From Eleusine coracana subsp. coracana (Eukaryota > Streptophyta > Magnoliopsida > Poales > Poaceae): DNA of 64,000 nt. The stretch spans positions 37,260,658 to 37,324,657 of the forward strand of contig CM064433.1 in assembly GCA_032690845.1 (NCBI GenBank). Reading direction: 5' to 3'. A program made the position numbers and the translations under genes. Below are positions 36,601 to 47,821 of this stretch, piece by piece. The first letter of the stretch is position 1, and every line of letters begins with the position of its first letter. The notes beneath the pieces were generated by a model. The model searched no databases. It had not been told where the DNA came from and worked only from the letters and a program-made list of their open reading frames with translations.

Positions 36601-37646
36601 GAGAAGAAGGAATGGATCCAGGGTCCGACGGGTGGATCTCCGCTCCAGAGGAAGCCTGGTCTGTCGGGGCCCCGTCGCCGGCGTGACGTAGTGTAGAGTA
36701 CAGCTAGGAGCGGCGGCGGAGGAAACTCACAGAACGAGGGCGAATTTTCAGTGTTTCCGCGTGCTGAAGATCAGAGCTATCGGGCCGTGTGGGCCGTGTC
36801 CGTGTCATGCCTCAGTTTTGGGCCCGATGGGCGGCACGACGCGACACGATAAAGATGGGGCCGTGATTGGGTCGGCATGGCACGGAAATGGCCCGGTAGC
36901 AGAAGACGGCCCATTGCACGACGTGGCCCGGCGGCGGCATGTTTTTCACTCTTCTACTAGTGTTTCTTGCATCACTCTTCTTTTTCTTATATTGATTCAG
37001 AAACACCTCTAACCCCTCTAAAGAGGAAGTGTAATGCCTTAAAGATCTTGTTTTATTTATTGATTACCCTAGTTAATAATTCGCTTGCCAATTTGTGACA
37101 TGTATAACTAATCGTCAACATGGGCCATGAGCCCATGACACCATCAAGAATAATCGAAGCGTGCGATGAACTCGTTTACAAGTTGATATTATTATTACTT
37201 ATTATTTCTATACAACCACTCCCTGTTTTAAACGTGACATATTAAATTATTTTGAAAAACAAATCATCTACACAATTTATGCCTTTTCGGTTAATATGCC
37301 TACTAAAATAAAAAAAATTATTCATCCATTTTATGCAGAAAAAGGGAGGTGAGTGAGAATACAATACTGTATGTAAAAATCTGCGTTGAGTAGCTATGCC
37401 TGTAGCTGACGGATCTAAGATATGTGTCGTGTGGTACGTACAAGTGATGGATTATGCATGAGCGTCCAAAGGATATTTTCATGTGCAGTAGAGGATTTAT
37501 CTCTCATGCGAGCACAACTGCGGCTGAGGGTTTCTCCATCATCAACCAACCACGACACTTTCTTTGAAGGCAAAGCTTAACAAAGAAACACTCTGCTGTT
37601 AGCCTGTTACCCTGTGTCCAAGCTCGAGGCATTAGCTTCGGCTGCC
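36601..37646. other. Space between two divergent genes, with a GGCCCG-rich repeat
   Basis: 36601-36760 is the probable leader and promoter of the minus-strand L31-like gene. 36775-36935 is rich in GGGCCGTG, GGCACGAC and GGCCCGG words, including a partly inverted arrangement, of the kind found in repetitive grass DNA. The remaining bases up to 37646 are the upstream region of the plus-strand pseudokinase-KEN gene and show nothing else. Confidence 0.4.
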
Positions 37647-40600
37647 ATGACGAGTCGTGGAAGAAGGAAAGGGAAGCAGTCGGCTGCTGAATCTTCAGGG
37701 TCAGTTGTTTTCTCAGTTCACTTACCGTTCTTTTCTTCACTCGCCTCATCTGTGTGAACCTGCCAGCTTCTGAAGGCTTTTTTTGTGGTAATATTTGCAT
37801 TTGCCTGGGTTTTCAATTGCTGTGTGGCCCCATATGAATAGAGACATATCAGATGAATGAAATAGTTTCTTGCAACTTGAAGACTCTTTAGTTGGAGCAT
37901 CAAACCAGTAAGAAAAATTACCTCGAAACAGTAGGTAGTTCAGAAGAACGAATCATTAAAGCTTGAACAATTAACTCAAAACGAGCTTGGAGGAAACGAG
38001 AAAAGAGCAGCATGCTGTGAATAGTATGTTCTGACTCTGTTTTCTAGCATTTATTTATATAGAATATCCTTCCATTTCTCATGACACGGGTAGTTGAATA
38101 TTGACATGTATAAAATTTATATTGCTTCCAGACGTATAGCTAGTCATGTTATCAAAATTTACGGGACTTTTCTTATTGATTATTACTCTGAGATCAATGT
38201 AAAAATGTTTTTACCTTTCAATAAAAAGTTGCTTTTCACTTGTTGTGCTTCATGAATGAAAATATATATTCACCTTGTCTACTCCAGGCAATAAATTTGG
38301 TGTTTCACACAGACGCTGCAAATATCCCCCCACTTTACCAGTCTTGCGTTGCTTGAATGTTTCTATTTAGATAAAGTACATATGAACATAAAGCTTTTAA
38401 GCCTCTAGATAGTACATTTTGGCATCAGTCTCGTTTCCATCATATTGTTCTTTATCTGCCGCTGTGCTCCACATTGAAAATTGACTGCATATCGTCAAGG
38501 TGATAGTTGTACAACAATCATTGTCAAACACACACATAGCCTCTAGATTTTTTTAAGCTTGGAAAAATTCCTTACCTGCCTCTAATTTCATTCATGAAAA
38601 TCTAAAATTTCCATACCTAGCTTAAGATATGCATATGCTGCATAGCTAATATCAGCATCTTAAGACTAGTGTGAGGACTGATCTGCTCAACAGAGTGATT
38701 GCCTTTTTCGTAATGCACCTCTCTACTAATTTTACTGATAATGGCATGTCAAACCATTAAAACAGCATATTTATTGACCATCTTTTTAATTTGTATATTT
38801 CAGGGGCAACTCGGGATCTTATCCGGTAAGTTGTTACTCCATCAGAAGTAGCATATATATACACATATCTATCATCTACACATGCTTGCTTGCTATAATA
38901 TGTAAATGCTTCACCTTTCTTTTTTTTTTTTTGCAGATTGACATAGTTGATCAAGCCTGCACCCTGATCATCAAGGAACCCATTCCAGGGACACCACTGT
39001 TCAGAGCTTTGTGCGAAGGGATACGCTGCACCGCATTAAGCAAAACACTGGATAATTGCTACCACATGCACAACATTCTGAACGACTGTCAACACACAAA
39101 CTTATTGAAGTCCATAGGTTTTTGGCCGGACCCTAGAGACGAGTCTAAGGCTTATATTGTTGTCGATTGTCTTGACAATGCACTCAGTTCGCTTGAGAAA
39201 GAACAGCTGTTTCACATCGAGAGTGGATGCATATGTGGATTTTCGGAGTTTGGTTACAAAGTGTTTAGGTGTGTAAAGTAACTTGCATCATTCATAAAAA
39301 CTTTTACTTTTTAGTACAATTACCCTCTGCTGGGAATCTAACACGCACATTTTACATATAGGGAAATATTCTTGACAATCGATTACATTAACACTTGTTA
39401 CAAGGACAATGCTACACCTAGCATGGGCTTGTTTCCTATGATGCTCGAACCGAATAACATATTCTTCCAGATGGTGAACGGCGAAGCCCGAATAAAGATG
39501 GGAAATTTTGAAGTGGAACCTTTGGGTGAGTCTGAAAAGAGTATGGTGTTCTAAGGTTACATGCTCTAGATTTGTGCATCATATATTGTTATAATTACTA
39601 TAAATTTTTCAAGTCTGAAATGATTACAGTTCAGTAGTCATTCTGAACATTTATTTCGTCACAGAAATACAAACAAAAAGCTCAGTTTGTTCATACACTT
39701 CGATTTCTTTATGATTCGATGTTTGAAGAACTTGCACCATTTTTTATAACCACCCCTGTTCACCGTATATGCACCCAACAATGAAATTGTTGATAACTTA
39801 TAAGATATTTCCAAACAGCATTGGTAGTTATGCTGGTTTCAATAACCAATATAGATCTGGGAATTCTTTAGTGGTGGGTAGTTATTTACAAATTTGTCAG
39901 CATAATAGGGATGTCATATATGCCAGTATAATACAGTACAAAATGTGTTGCTACTGACTAGTAACAAAAAAAAAAATGAAAATGATGTGCTTGCATTTGG
40001 AATCTCTGCCTCTTCTAATCATTTTTTGCTGCACGTACAGCTACATGGGATGCTTTAGAGGCAGCGCACTGGAATGAGGCTGGGCGCTGTCTCCGAACTC
40101 TTTTCGGCACTGACGAAGTTACTGCAGAGCTGAACGCGCTTGCTAATTTCTTGACACAAGGAAATGTAACGTAAGTCAAGCGTCTCTGTCCAGTTCAAAC
40201 AAATATTATGCTTCTTTTTACAAGCTGCATTGTGCTCACTCGTACTGTCCCCATGGTTCAGATACCAAGACCTACTTTGGCATCCAGGAATATGGAATGC
40301 AGCCACCAAAATGTAATTTATAAGAGAGATATTTTGGTGCATCAATGTAGAACGGGACCCCAAGGAGAAGCGCGCTTTGTCAAGTATTCATAAAGCAAGA
40401 AAATTAATGAGGAAGAATTCCCTTGATCTCCTAGACATCATGGAGCAGTTTTCTCCACCAAAAGACAACAACGAGATGGAATTGCGAATTAAGGACGATC
40501 ACTTGTTTGACTCAGTGATATTTCTCAGGAACAAGATTCTTGCTCATTATGCTGAAGAGTACCCATTATTTAAGGGTGACAAGGTGAGCAAGCTTATTCA

Positions 40601-41445
40601 GCTGATTTTTATATTGTTCCTGATTCAGTTATTTGGAATGTACTCTTTTAAATAGATTCGAACTGTATTACCTTTAGCGAACAATGTCATCTTCAATATG
40701 CTTCGAGTATCCAGATAGAAAATATATTGATTGAATTGTTTGTAAGCAATATTTTCATAAGACTAACTTTTCCGAACGTCATTAACATCTAGTGGTAAGA
40801 AAAGAACAAATTAGTGAACTTGAGGTATCATGAACATTCCTAGTTTCAAGCACTGATTATAAACATAAACATTCTACAAACACATACTAACATTGGTATG
40901 TGAAAATGAGGTGAATGATTTTTTTTTTTCTGAGACATGAAGTACTTTCATAGAGATCTCTATTACTTTCTTCAACATAGCAACAAGGTTTATTATGGTC
41001 AAAATTCCATCTCTCTGGTAAGGCAACTTAGCATAACTTCTTACTGTAGTTTTCTAATTTTGGGTCGAAACTTTCTTATCATTCTCATTATCCCATAAGC
41101 TGACTGAAACTTATTAATTTTCTTGCTGCAAAGAACGAAATTGGAATTACAGAGGAATCAAGGGAGTGGTATATTCGGAAGAGGAAGCCTGAGTACATGA
41201 TAAATCTTGCGGGGGCAATAAGGGATTTGGGTTGGATACCCGACTCTCCAATTATACGTGGTGCGATCTGAAATCCTGTATTAATGCACCTTTAGAAATG
41301 TCTTTATTTAATAAAATGTCAGTAATCTATCATGCAATAAGTACAGCTCAAATTTGTAAACTCTTATGCAGGTGATACCTATTACATGAGAGCTTTCGCA
41401 GAAATGAAGATAAAACACAAATGTGAAGCAAGTACAAGCAGATAA
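37647..41445 (+). pseudogene. Pseudokinase plus KEN-type (IRE1/RNase L-like) protein, 8 exons, one in-frame stop
   Basis: Exons: 37647-37699, 38804-38825, 38937-39268, 39362-39525, 40041-40170, 40262-40583, 41134-41260 and 41372-41445. Every join is in phase with GT..AG ends, giving 408 codons, but codon 252 is TAA (40314-40316). The N-terminal part reads like a worn kinase: HTNLLKSIGF then YIVVDCLDNALSSL (hinge), and LEPNNIFFQMVNGEARIKMG where a kinase has its catalytic loop and DFG. The HRD aspartate and DFG are gone. The next part resembles the KEN nuclease extension: YQDLLWHPGIWNAATKM, a helical stretch, and FLRNKILAHYAEEYP. The Arg, Asn and His of the RNase centre are recognisable, with one extra residue between them. 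The family is inferred from pattern only. The stop truncates the product before the nuclease-like part, so this copy is probably a young pseudogene or yields only the pseudokinase. Confidence 0.6.
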
Positions 41446-42328
41446 GCACTGAAGCAGTTTAAACCATCAGCAGCTACGGTGGATACCTGACTCAGCAAGA
41501 CTTTTATCATGTGTGGTGACCTTTTTAATCTGGGAAGACTCCCCTTTTTAATCTGGGAAGACTCCTACAAGACGTTTGTGCTGGTTATTGAACAGCTAAA
41601 ATACCACATTTAAGATACCATGTGTGGTGTGTGTTTAAACTTGTGTCTAATGACTTTTGCTACAAATGTTGGTGAATTGGAAACTGAAGTTAATTTTAAG
41701 ACTATAATGACTCCAAATTAATTAACTCGTATCTTGTTCAGTTAAGTTCACTTATGTTTTAGTTTTATGTATCCTTTTTTTAAAGACAAGTTTTATGTAT
41801 CCTCATGCAAAGTAGGTATCAATTGTAACTATAGGTTAGTATATAGGTTTAGTGGCTGCATTACTTTTGCTGTGAGCTTTGCCCAAGTGCCTGCTTCATC
41901 TAACTAATATCGAACGAGAATAAATACCTAGTCAACTTCACCGAACTGCCCACATAATATTCAGTCATCCAACCATAGCCACAACTTATTTCGCAAAAGG
42001 AAAATATTGTACAAACTTAATTTTCTTGTAACTTTAGTTGGAGTGTATTGATCAGAAAGAAACGCATTTCAAGAGGATTAGCATATCAAAATTACAGAAC
42101 CATTCTCTACGTGTTTCCCATTTGCTTTACATTTCTTGATAACAACTTCGTGTCACATTAAACAATAAAGTTGACTAGAAGTTCTTGGCTCATTTCAAGA
42201 GGATTAGCATCTCAAAATTACAGAACCTTTCTCTGCATGTTTCTCATTTGTCTTACATTATTTCTTGATAAACAACTTCGCGTCATGTTAAACAACCAAG
42301 TTGACTACAAATTCATGGCTCCTTAGTA
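41446..42328. other. 3' flank of the pseudokinase-KEN gene, with local duplications
   Basis: No gene. A 24-base unit CCTTTTTAATCTGGGAAGACTCC is repeated back to back at about 41520-41567. A larger tandem duplication at 42065-42321 is listed separately. Confidence 0.6.
42065..42321 (+). repeat. Tandem duplication, unit about 126-131 bp
   Basis: Copy 1 is 42065-42190 and copy 2 is 42191-42321. Both start CATTTCAAGAGGATTAGCAT and end TTCnTGGCT, with TTGACTA near the end. About ten differences separate the copies. Non-coding. Confidence 0.85.
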
Positions 42329-43105
42329 CTCCCTCCGTCCCTGAGAATGTGTCGTTCTAGCATTCAAACCACAAAATTAAGTCAAAAGGTAAAAGACAGA
42401 AAGCCCCTATTGATTGCTCTGCAGACGCTGCCCGACCAGCCCCCCTCCCTCCTCTCGCTCTCTCAGCTCGGTGCAAATGCTGGCCCTCACGGATCGAAGA
42501 CTCCAGTGAAAGTGCTGCAAGTGCCTGCCGCCATGCTCCATCCGCCGTGTTGCTCGTAGGTAGGCTCGCTCAAAGCCGCGAGCGCCGTGCTGCACGACGT
42601 GACATCACAGCCGCCACTGACGCCCGGGATCGCTGGCGAGCTGCGGCTCCCATCGATTGGCCCATTCGATTCGGATGGCCAAACGACGGGGAAGGACGGG
42701 GGCACGCCTCCAGTGGTCACCGTGGAGCTCATCGGCACCGCCTGACATAGATTTGGTCGGAGATATGAAGGGTGTGAGTGATAAATATGGTTGAGGAAGA
42801 AGGGCATGAGCCATGAAAACAGGTGGGGATGAAGGGGACGAGGTTGGAGAGGTGCTCCAGCGCCGGCCGCCGCGCTCCTCACTTTCGCTCTCGGCCATGG
42901 ATGTGAGCTGAGCTGGACGTGGAGAAAGAGAGGCGGGTCAACGAAGAGGACCAAGTTGCTGGGAGAGGACGAACGGATGGGGACGAAGTTGTGGGAGGAC
43001 GCGTGAACCACAAGTGGACCCAGCATTGAAGGCAAGTTGCATACAATGACACTTTCTACGGGACTTAATTTGAAATCTAAAGCGACACATTCTTGTCTCC
43101 CTGCT
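42329..43105. mobile_element. Stowaway/mariner-like element with a decayed right end
   Basis: The left end is CTCCCTCCGTCCCTGAGAAT preceded by TA (42327-42328), followed by GTGTCGTTCT. The inverse of that inner motif, AGCGACACATTCTTG, lies at 43078-43092, followed by a degenerate TCTCCCTGC rather than a clean terminus. The interior is GC-rich; the open frames there are not recognisable as transposase. The right border is approximate. Confidence 0.55.
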
Positions 43106-43755
43106 TTGGTAAACAAAGTAAAGCCATCCAGTATACAGTGAGTATCGAACCATGTGGAGGATTCCAAAACAAAACCTATTTCATTCTTTACGGAGTGAAA
43201 GCTGACCTAGACAATTGCATAAAAAACAATAGTTTGATCTAGATATATTTTTTTTATGAAAGTCAACGGAGGAGGGCTCCCCACCTGAACCACTTTTCAT
43301 TAATGGTAGTGGCCCCAAATGATTGTTACAGAGTTTTGAGTGGTTGAAACAAGCTTTCAAAACAACGCAATATATAGTCTGCATAAAAAGGTTAGCTTCA
43401 TACATATTACATTCACATGGTGATTAAATCAGGTCTTAACCACACTACCGATATACAGTATTAATTTTAGGGTAAAGAAGCACATGCCATGGTTTCAAGA
43501 CAATGTATGCATGGTTTGCACAAAAAGTTTGCTTCATACTTTGCTTCATACATCGGTTCAATTCACGACATGGTAAATCAGGTCTTCTAGTCAACCATAC
43601 TTTGGTTTTGGTGGTCCATCCAATAAAAACACCTGCAGAAAAAAGGGTAACAACGATGTTCAAACATTAACAATGCATAAAGGAAGATGCATCTCACATT
43701 TTTTTTTTGTCAAATAGAATGAAAAACTCAACTTTATTGGACCCAAACACTATTA
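43106..43755. other. Unassigned DNA between two MITE-type elements
   Basis: No gene. A word cluster (GCATAAAAAGGTTAGCTTCAT ... GATTAAATCAGGTCTT at 43380-43437) recurs in diverged form at about 43500-43590 (CACAAAAAGTTTGCTTCAT ... GTAAATCAGGTCTT), a degraded direct duplication. Confidence 0.45.
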
Positions 43756-44106
43756 GGGTGTGTTTGGCAACGCTTATGCTATTGATTATTGGAGGTGCTT
43801 ATACTCAATAAACAGTTTGAACTGCCAAACAGCAAAATAGCAAAGTGCTTATAGAGTATAAGCACCTATAAGCACTTTGCTATTTTGTATTAATATAAGC
43901 ACTTTGGACAAAATAGCAAAACATAACTTTTAGTACTTATAGTGGTCCTCTCCCTCATCATAAGCAGTTTGGATAGATAAGCATAAGCAGTTTTGCCAAA
44001 CGACGGTTTTGCCATACGGGTTGAATAAGCAGTATAAGCAGTTTTGACAGAATAAACACTTTTAACACTATAATCACTTTAAGTATAAGTCTTGCCAAAC
44101 ATACCC
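43756..44106. mobile_element. Tourist-like MITE, 351 bp, with TTA target duplication
   Basis: The terminal inverted repeats are GGGTGTGTTTGGCAA on the left and, on the other strand, GGGTATGTTTGGCAA on the right (14 of 15 identical). TTA flanks both sides (43753-43755 and 44107-44109), which is the PIF/Harbinger-Tourist target site. The interior is AT-rich and full of TTATAAGCA and TGCTTATA words in both orientations, able to fold back. Confidence 0.85.
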
Positions 44107-44988
44107 TTAACACTCGTAATAACTCACTAACGTAAAAACCAGCCAGCTCCAGCTTATCGCAGAATCAAAAGTCTCTGAATCTTCCCTTCTCTCATCCCTT
44201 AGCTGCTGCACAGGCGCATAGCCACTATTTCAGCCAAAAGAGAGGAGCACCAAGCAAAGAAGGGGTGATTTGCAGTTCTCAACCTAAGTTAAGGATGTTG
44301 TCAGTAGTATCTTCATAATTTTGGCTGGCGTACAACCAATTGTTTCAAAATTACAGAGCATAGGCCGAAGGTACAACTCAAATGGCGGGCACAAAGCATT
44401 GCCCCCCCCCCCCCCTCCCCACCCACACACAAAATAAAAATCCTTTTTAAAAAAGTTCTCCTAGATAGAAAATGAAAAAAAAACATAAAACAGGAGACAC
44501 CTTTCTTTTTTAGATTCAAAATTCTGGGTCATAATTCAATTTCAGTATAACATTCCAAATTGAGCTTATGTGCTTAAAATTTGACTATGAAGTGTGAATC
44601 GCAATCATTTATTGACATTAAATATTGATTGATTGACATTGTAGGCTGAACTGCAAACTTACTATGCAGGTCAAACTGTGCTGGAACTGCCCTGGTCACA
44701 GTACTCCATCTAATTTCAAATACCTATCATTTTTGGAAATGTGCTAGTCACCCTATTACAAATTTTTTATTGACACTAACACATGATCATGAATTCAAAT
44801 TTGAACCAACAATCATGTCCTAACGCCAACAAAAAAAGAAGTGGCAGGAAAATGTAAACATCGATGATAAAAAATAGTACAAATAGATTCATCCTCAAAA
44901 ATGTTTTCATTTGTATACACTTTATTTACTTTTTTCCAGTACAAATCTAGTCAAAAAGTTGTATAGGAGACCGTGTCATGTCTTAAAT
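44107..44988. other. Intergenic DNA without supported genes
   Basis: Nothing recognised. A C-run of 14 bases lies at 44402-44415. Confidence 0.4.
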
Positions 44989-45254
44989 TGTTATGGGTCT
45001 TGGCCCATTAGGCCAGTCTCAGTGAATAGTTTCATTACGCCATTTATTCAGTTATAAGAAAAGATTTTTAGGAGATTACTTAACCATCAAGATAGTTAGA
45101 GCCTGGGATTGTTACAATTGTCAGCTGGCTATATATTGCCATGCACGTGAGTCAATAGAACTAGGGAAGAATATAAATCCTAAATACTGCTCAGATCTTC
45201 TTCCAAGGGCGAGTTACTAGATTTATCTTGCTAATTATCCTTCCCTCCATATCA
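44989..45254 (+). mobile_element. Probable 5' LTR of a Ty1/copia element
   Basis: Begins TGTTATGGGTCTTGGCCC and ends ATATCA. It contains a TATA-like CTATATATTGCC near 45131 and, just after the end, a damaged primer-binding site TCTAGTACTCCGAGCC (compare TCTGGTATCAGAGCC, complementary to initiator Met-tRNA). No identical second LTR was found in the window, so it is a single LTR with a short adjoining leader. Confidence 0.55.
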
Positions 45255-45299
45255 TCTAGTACTCCGAGCCAATTTCTCCTGCGACCGTATTGAACCCCA

Positions 45300-46235
45300 T
45301 CAGCTTCAGCCCGCCCTCACCATGTTCGGTTATGTAGACGATGTCGTGCTCCTTCACCCCTACGATGTAGCGTAGGATCCGGCGATGAGGTGATCCTCCC
45401 CTAGATCCTGCATGAATCAGCCCATATTAGCACATGACGAATGCGAGATCCGACTATGTGTGCACCAAGTATCGCAGGCTGCCGACAAGAGTACGAGACT
45501 GTCATAGCGCGTCGCATTGACCGCCGTTGCGCTCATCTTGGACAGTTTCAGCCTATCTTCCATAAGCAAATGAGCCAGCTTGCAATCCGTCATGCCACCC
45601 TTCTGAAGCGGCTTCTACGCTAGCTCAGCTTGACCCATCGCTTTGCTACTTCACCTCCCTGCCCAAGTAGTAGGATAGCAACCAGAGGTCGCTCATCCAG
45701 AACAACAATGCATCTCCTTAAACTCATCAATGTCCCGTCGATCGTCACAGGTGATGATGAGGTTGTCAACATAGACGCCCACGATTGATGGCCCACGCTT
45801 GGTACGACGTGTGTAGAGCACGTGCTCATTGGTACACCGGGTAAAGGCGAGCTACTTCAAGCTCATGACGCCTGCCATAGCCCGTACAAGGCCTTGCGCA
45901 GCCAAAGCACCATTTGCTCCTTTTCCTCAACGATGAACTTAGGCGGTTGATGCTGCTTCTCCGTCACCAGCACGAGCACGAGCCGCACATACACCATGCA
46001 TGCCACCACCGGCGCGAACACCTCTTCAAAGTCGACCCCTTCTTGTTGTACGTAGCCCATTGCCACCACCCTCGCCTAATGCTTCACCAACTTCCCAGCG
46101 GCATTATGCTTGACCTTGTACACTAATTTGAGCCCAACCAGCTGGCAATTCACCAACCAAATCATGGCCTTCCGCCTGTTAGGATCTTGCTACGCCACCA
46201 TAAGCGGGCTCGACTACTCTGTCATCACCATCAAC
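45300..46235 (-). pseudogene. Ty1/copia reverse-transcriptase relic, minus strand
   Basis: Reading leftward from about 46235, the minus strand shows pieces in order: QDPNRRKAM, LKLVYKVKHNAAGKLVKH, VAMGYVQQEGVDFEEVFAPV, a damaged RKALYGL block, a VGVYVDNLI-like YVDD region, and a link to the RNase H part near 45460-45620. Multiple stops and frame changes are present. It is the 3' part of the same minus-strand element whose 5' part lies at 47822-49470, separated from it by a plus-strand copia segment. Confidence 0.75.
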
Positions 46236-46239
46236 AATT

Positions 46240-47818
46240 GTTGATCTCCAACATTGTGCACCTAGCGCTCGACGACAGCGAGCCCCACTCCTTCACTGAG
46301 GCGAAAAAGGATGCGGTCTGGCGGGCCGCAATGAAGCTGGAGATGGACTCCATCGACCAGAACCACACGTGGGAGCTGGCGGATCTTCCTGCTGGCCATC
46401 GCGCCATCACCCCTAAGTGGGTCTTCAAGCTCAAGAAGGATGAGGCCGGGAAAGTGATCAAGCACAAGCCATGCTTGGTGGCACATGGCTTCGTCCAGCA
46501 GGAGCGGATCGACTACGACAACGCCTTCGCACATGTCACACGAACAGAGTCCATGCGTCTCCTCGCACTGGCGGCCCAGGAGGTTTGGCGTGTCCGCCAC
46601 ATGGACATCAAGTCGGCCTTCCTCAACAGCTACTTGAGGGAGGATGTCTACGTGCATCAGCCGCCGGGATTCGTCATCCCCGGTCATGCTTCGGCTGTGC
46701 AATGCGCTCTACGGTCTACGACATGTGCCACGACCATGGAACATCAAGTTGGACACCGCCCTCAGAGCGATGAGCTTCGAGCAAAGCGTGGAGGCATTCA
46801 AGGATGAGATAAAGGCCGCCTTCCAGATGAGCGACCTAGGGCTCCTCTCCTTCTACTTAATCGAGGTGCACCAGAACGACTCCGACATCACGACAGACCG
46901 CCTACGCCAAGCGCATCGTCGAGCTAGGTGGTCTCACCAGCTGCAACCCCTCTCACACTCCCATGGAGGAGCAGTTGAAGCTGAACCGCCTCAGCACCGC
47001 CGAGGAGGTCGATGCCACACAGTACCGACGCCTTGTAGGGAGTCTCTGCAACCTAGTCCACACGCGTTCGGACCTGGCGTTCACCGTTGGCTGCGTCAGT
47101 CGGTTCATGCAGCGACCAACGAAGGAGCACCTGCAAGCTATCAAGAGGATCATCCACTACATGGCGGGCACTCTCGACTATGGCCTACACTACCCGAGGT
47201 GCCGCGGCGCGGTACACTTCATCGGTACAGTGACAACGACCACGTCGACGACATCAACACGAGCAAGAGCACAAGTGGGACACTCTTCTTCCTCGGCAAG
47301 TGCCTGGTCAGTTGGCAATCGATCAAGCAGCAGGTAGTGTCCCAGTCCAGCTTTGAGGCAGAGTACATCGCCGCCAACGTAGCTTCAACCCAGGGTCTCG
47401 GCTAGCTTCGCTGCTTGGTAACCTACTTGGTCGAGACGGCGAAGCAATGGAGCTCCAGGTGGACAGCAAGTCTGCCCTCGCCCTGGAGAAGAACCCCGTC
47501 TTCCACGAGCGAAGCAAGCACATCCGCGTCAAGTACCACTTCATCCGGAGCTGCTTGGAGGAGGGGAGCGTCAAGGCCGGCTACATCAACACCAAGGACC
47601 AACTCGCTGATCTACTTACCAAGTCACTTGGGAGGGTCAAGTTTCAGGAGCTTCGATCGAGGATCGGGATGGTCAAGTTACCACTCAAGACTTAGGGGGA
47701 GAATGATAGATTAAGTCTTTATGTGGTGTCATAGTGCACTTGTTAGCATCCTATCTATTTTCAGCATCTATTTAGAATATTCCCTATGTGGGCTATAAGT
47801 ATGTACCCCTGGGTTGAC
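46240..47818 (+). pseudogene. Ty1/copia polyprotein relic (RT and RNase H) with 3' LTR remnant, plus strand
   Basis: From 46262 the plus strand encodes EPHSFTEAKKDAVWRAAM, TWELADLPAGHRAITPKWVF, AHGFVQQERIDYDNAFAHV and MDIKSAFLNSYLREDVYVHQ. After frameshifts come MSDLGLLSFYL, then RNase H blocks: SKSTSGTLFFLGKCLVSWQS, SQSSFEAEYIAAN, and HIRVKYHFIRSCLEEG ending at a stop near 47695. The stretch that should contain the YVDD catalytic box is deleted near 46785. A purine tract AGGGGGAGAA (47693-47703) is followed by an LTR-like start TGATAGATTAAGTC (47704) that continues only to about 47818. The 5' half of the element is missing. Confidence 0.8.
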
Positions 47819-47821
47819 AAT

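Noticed and set aside
40313..40350. A 38-base intron that would remove the stop codon in the pseudokinase-KEN gene
   Set aside because: Plant introns are rarely below about 70 bases, and the coding frame reads well through both sides of the stop.
42487..43167. 226-codon minus-strand open frame inside the Stowaway-like element
   Set aside because: Low-complexity peptide with no transposase signature; it probably arises from the GC-rich filler of the element.
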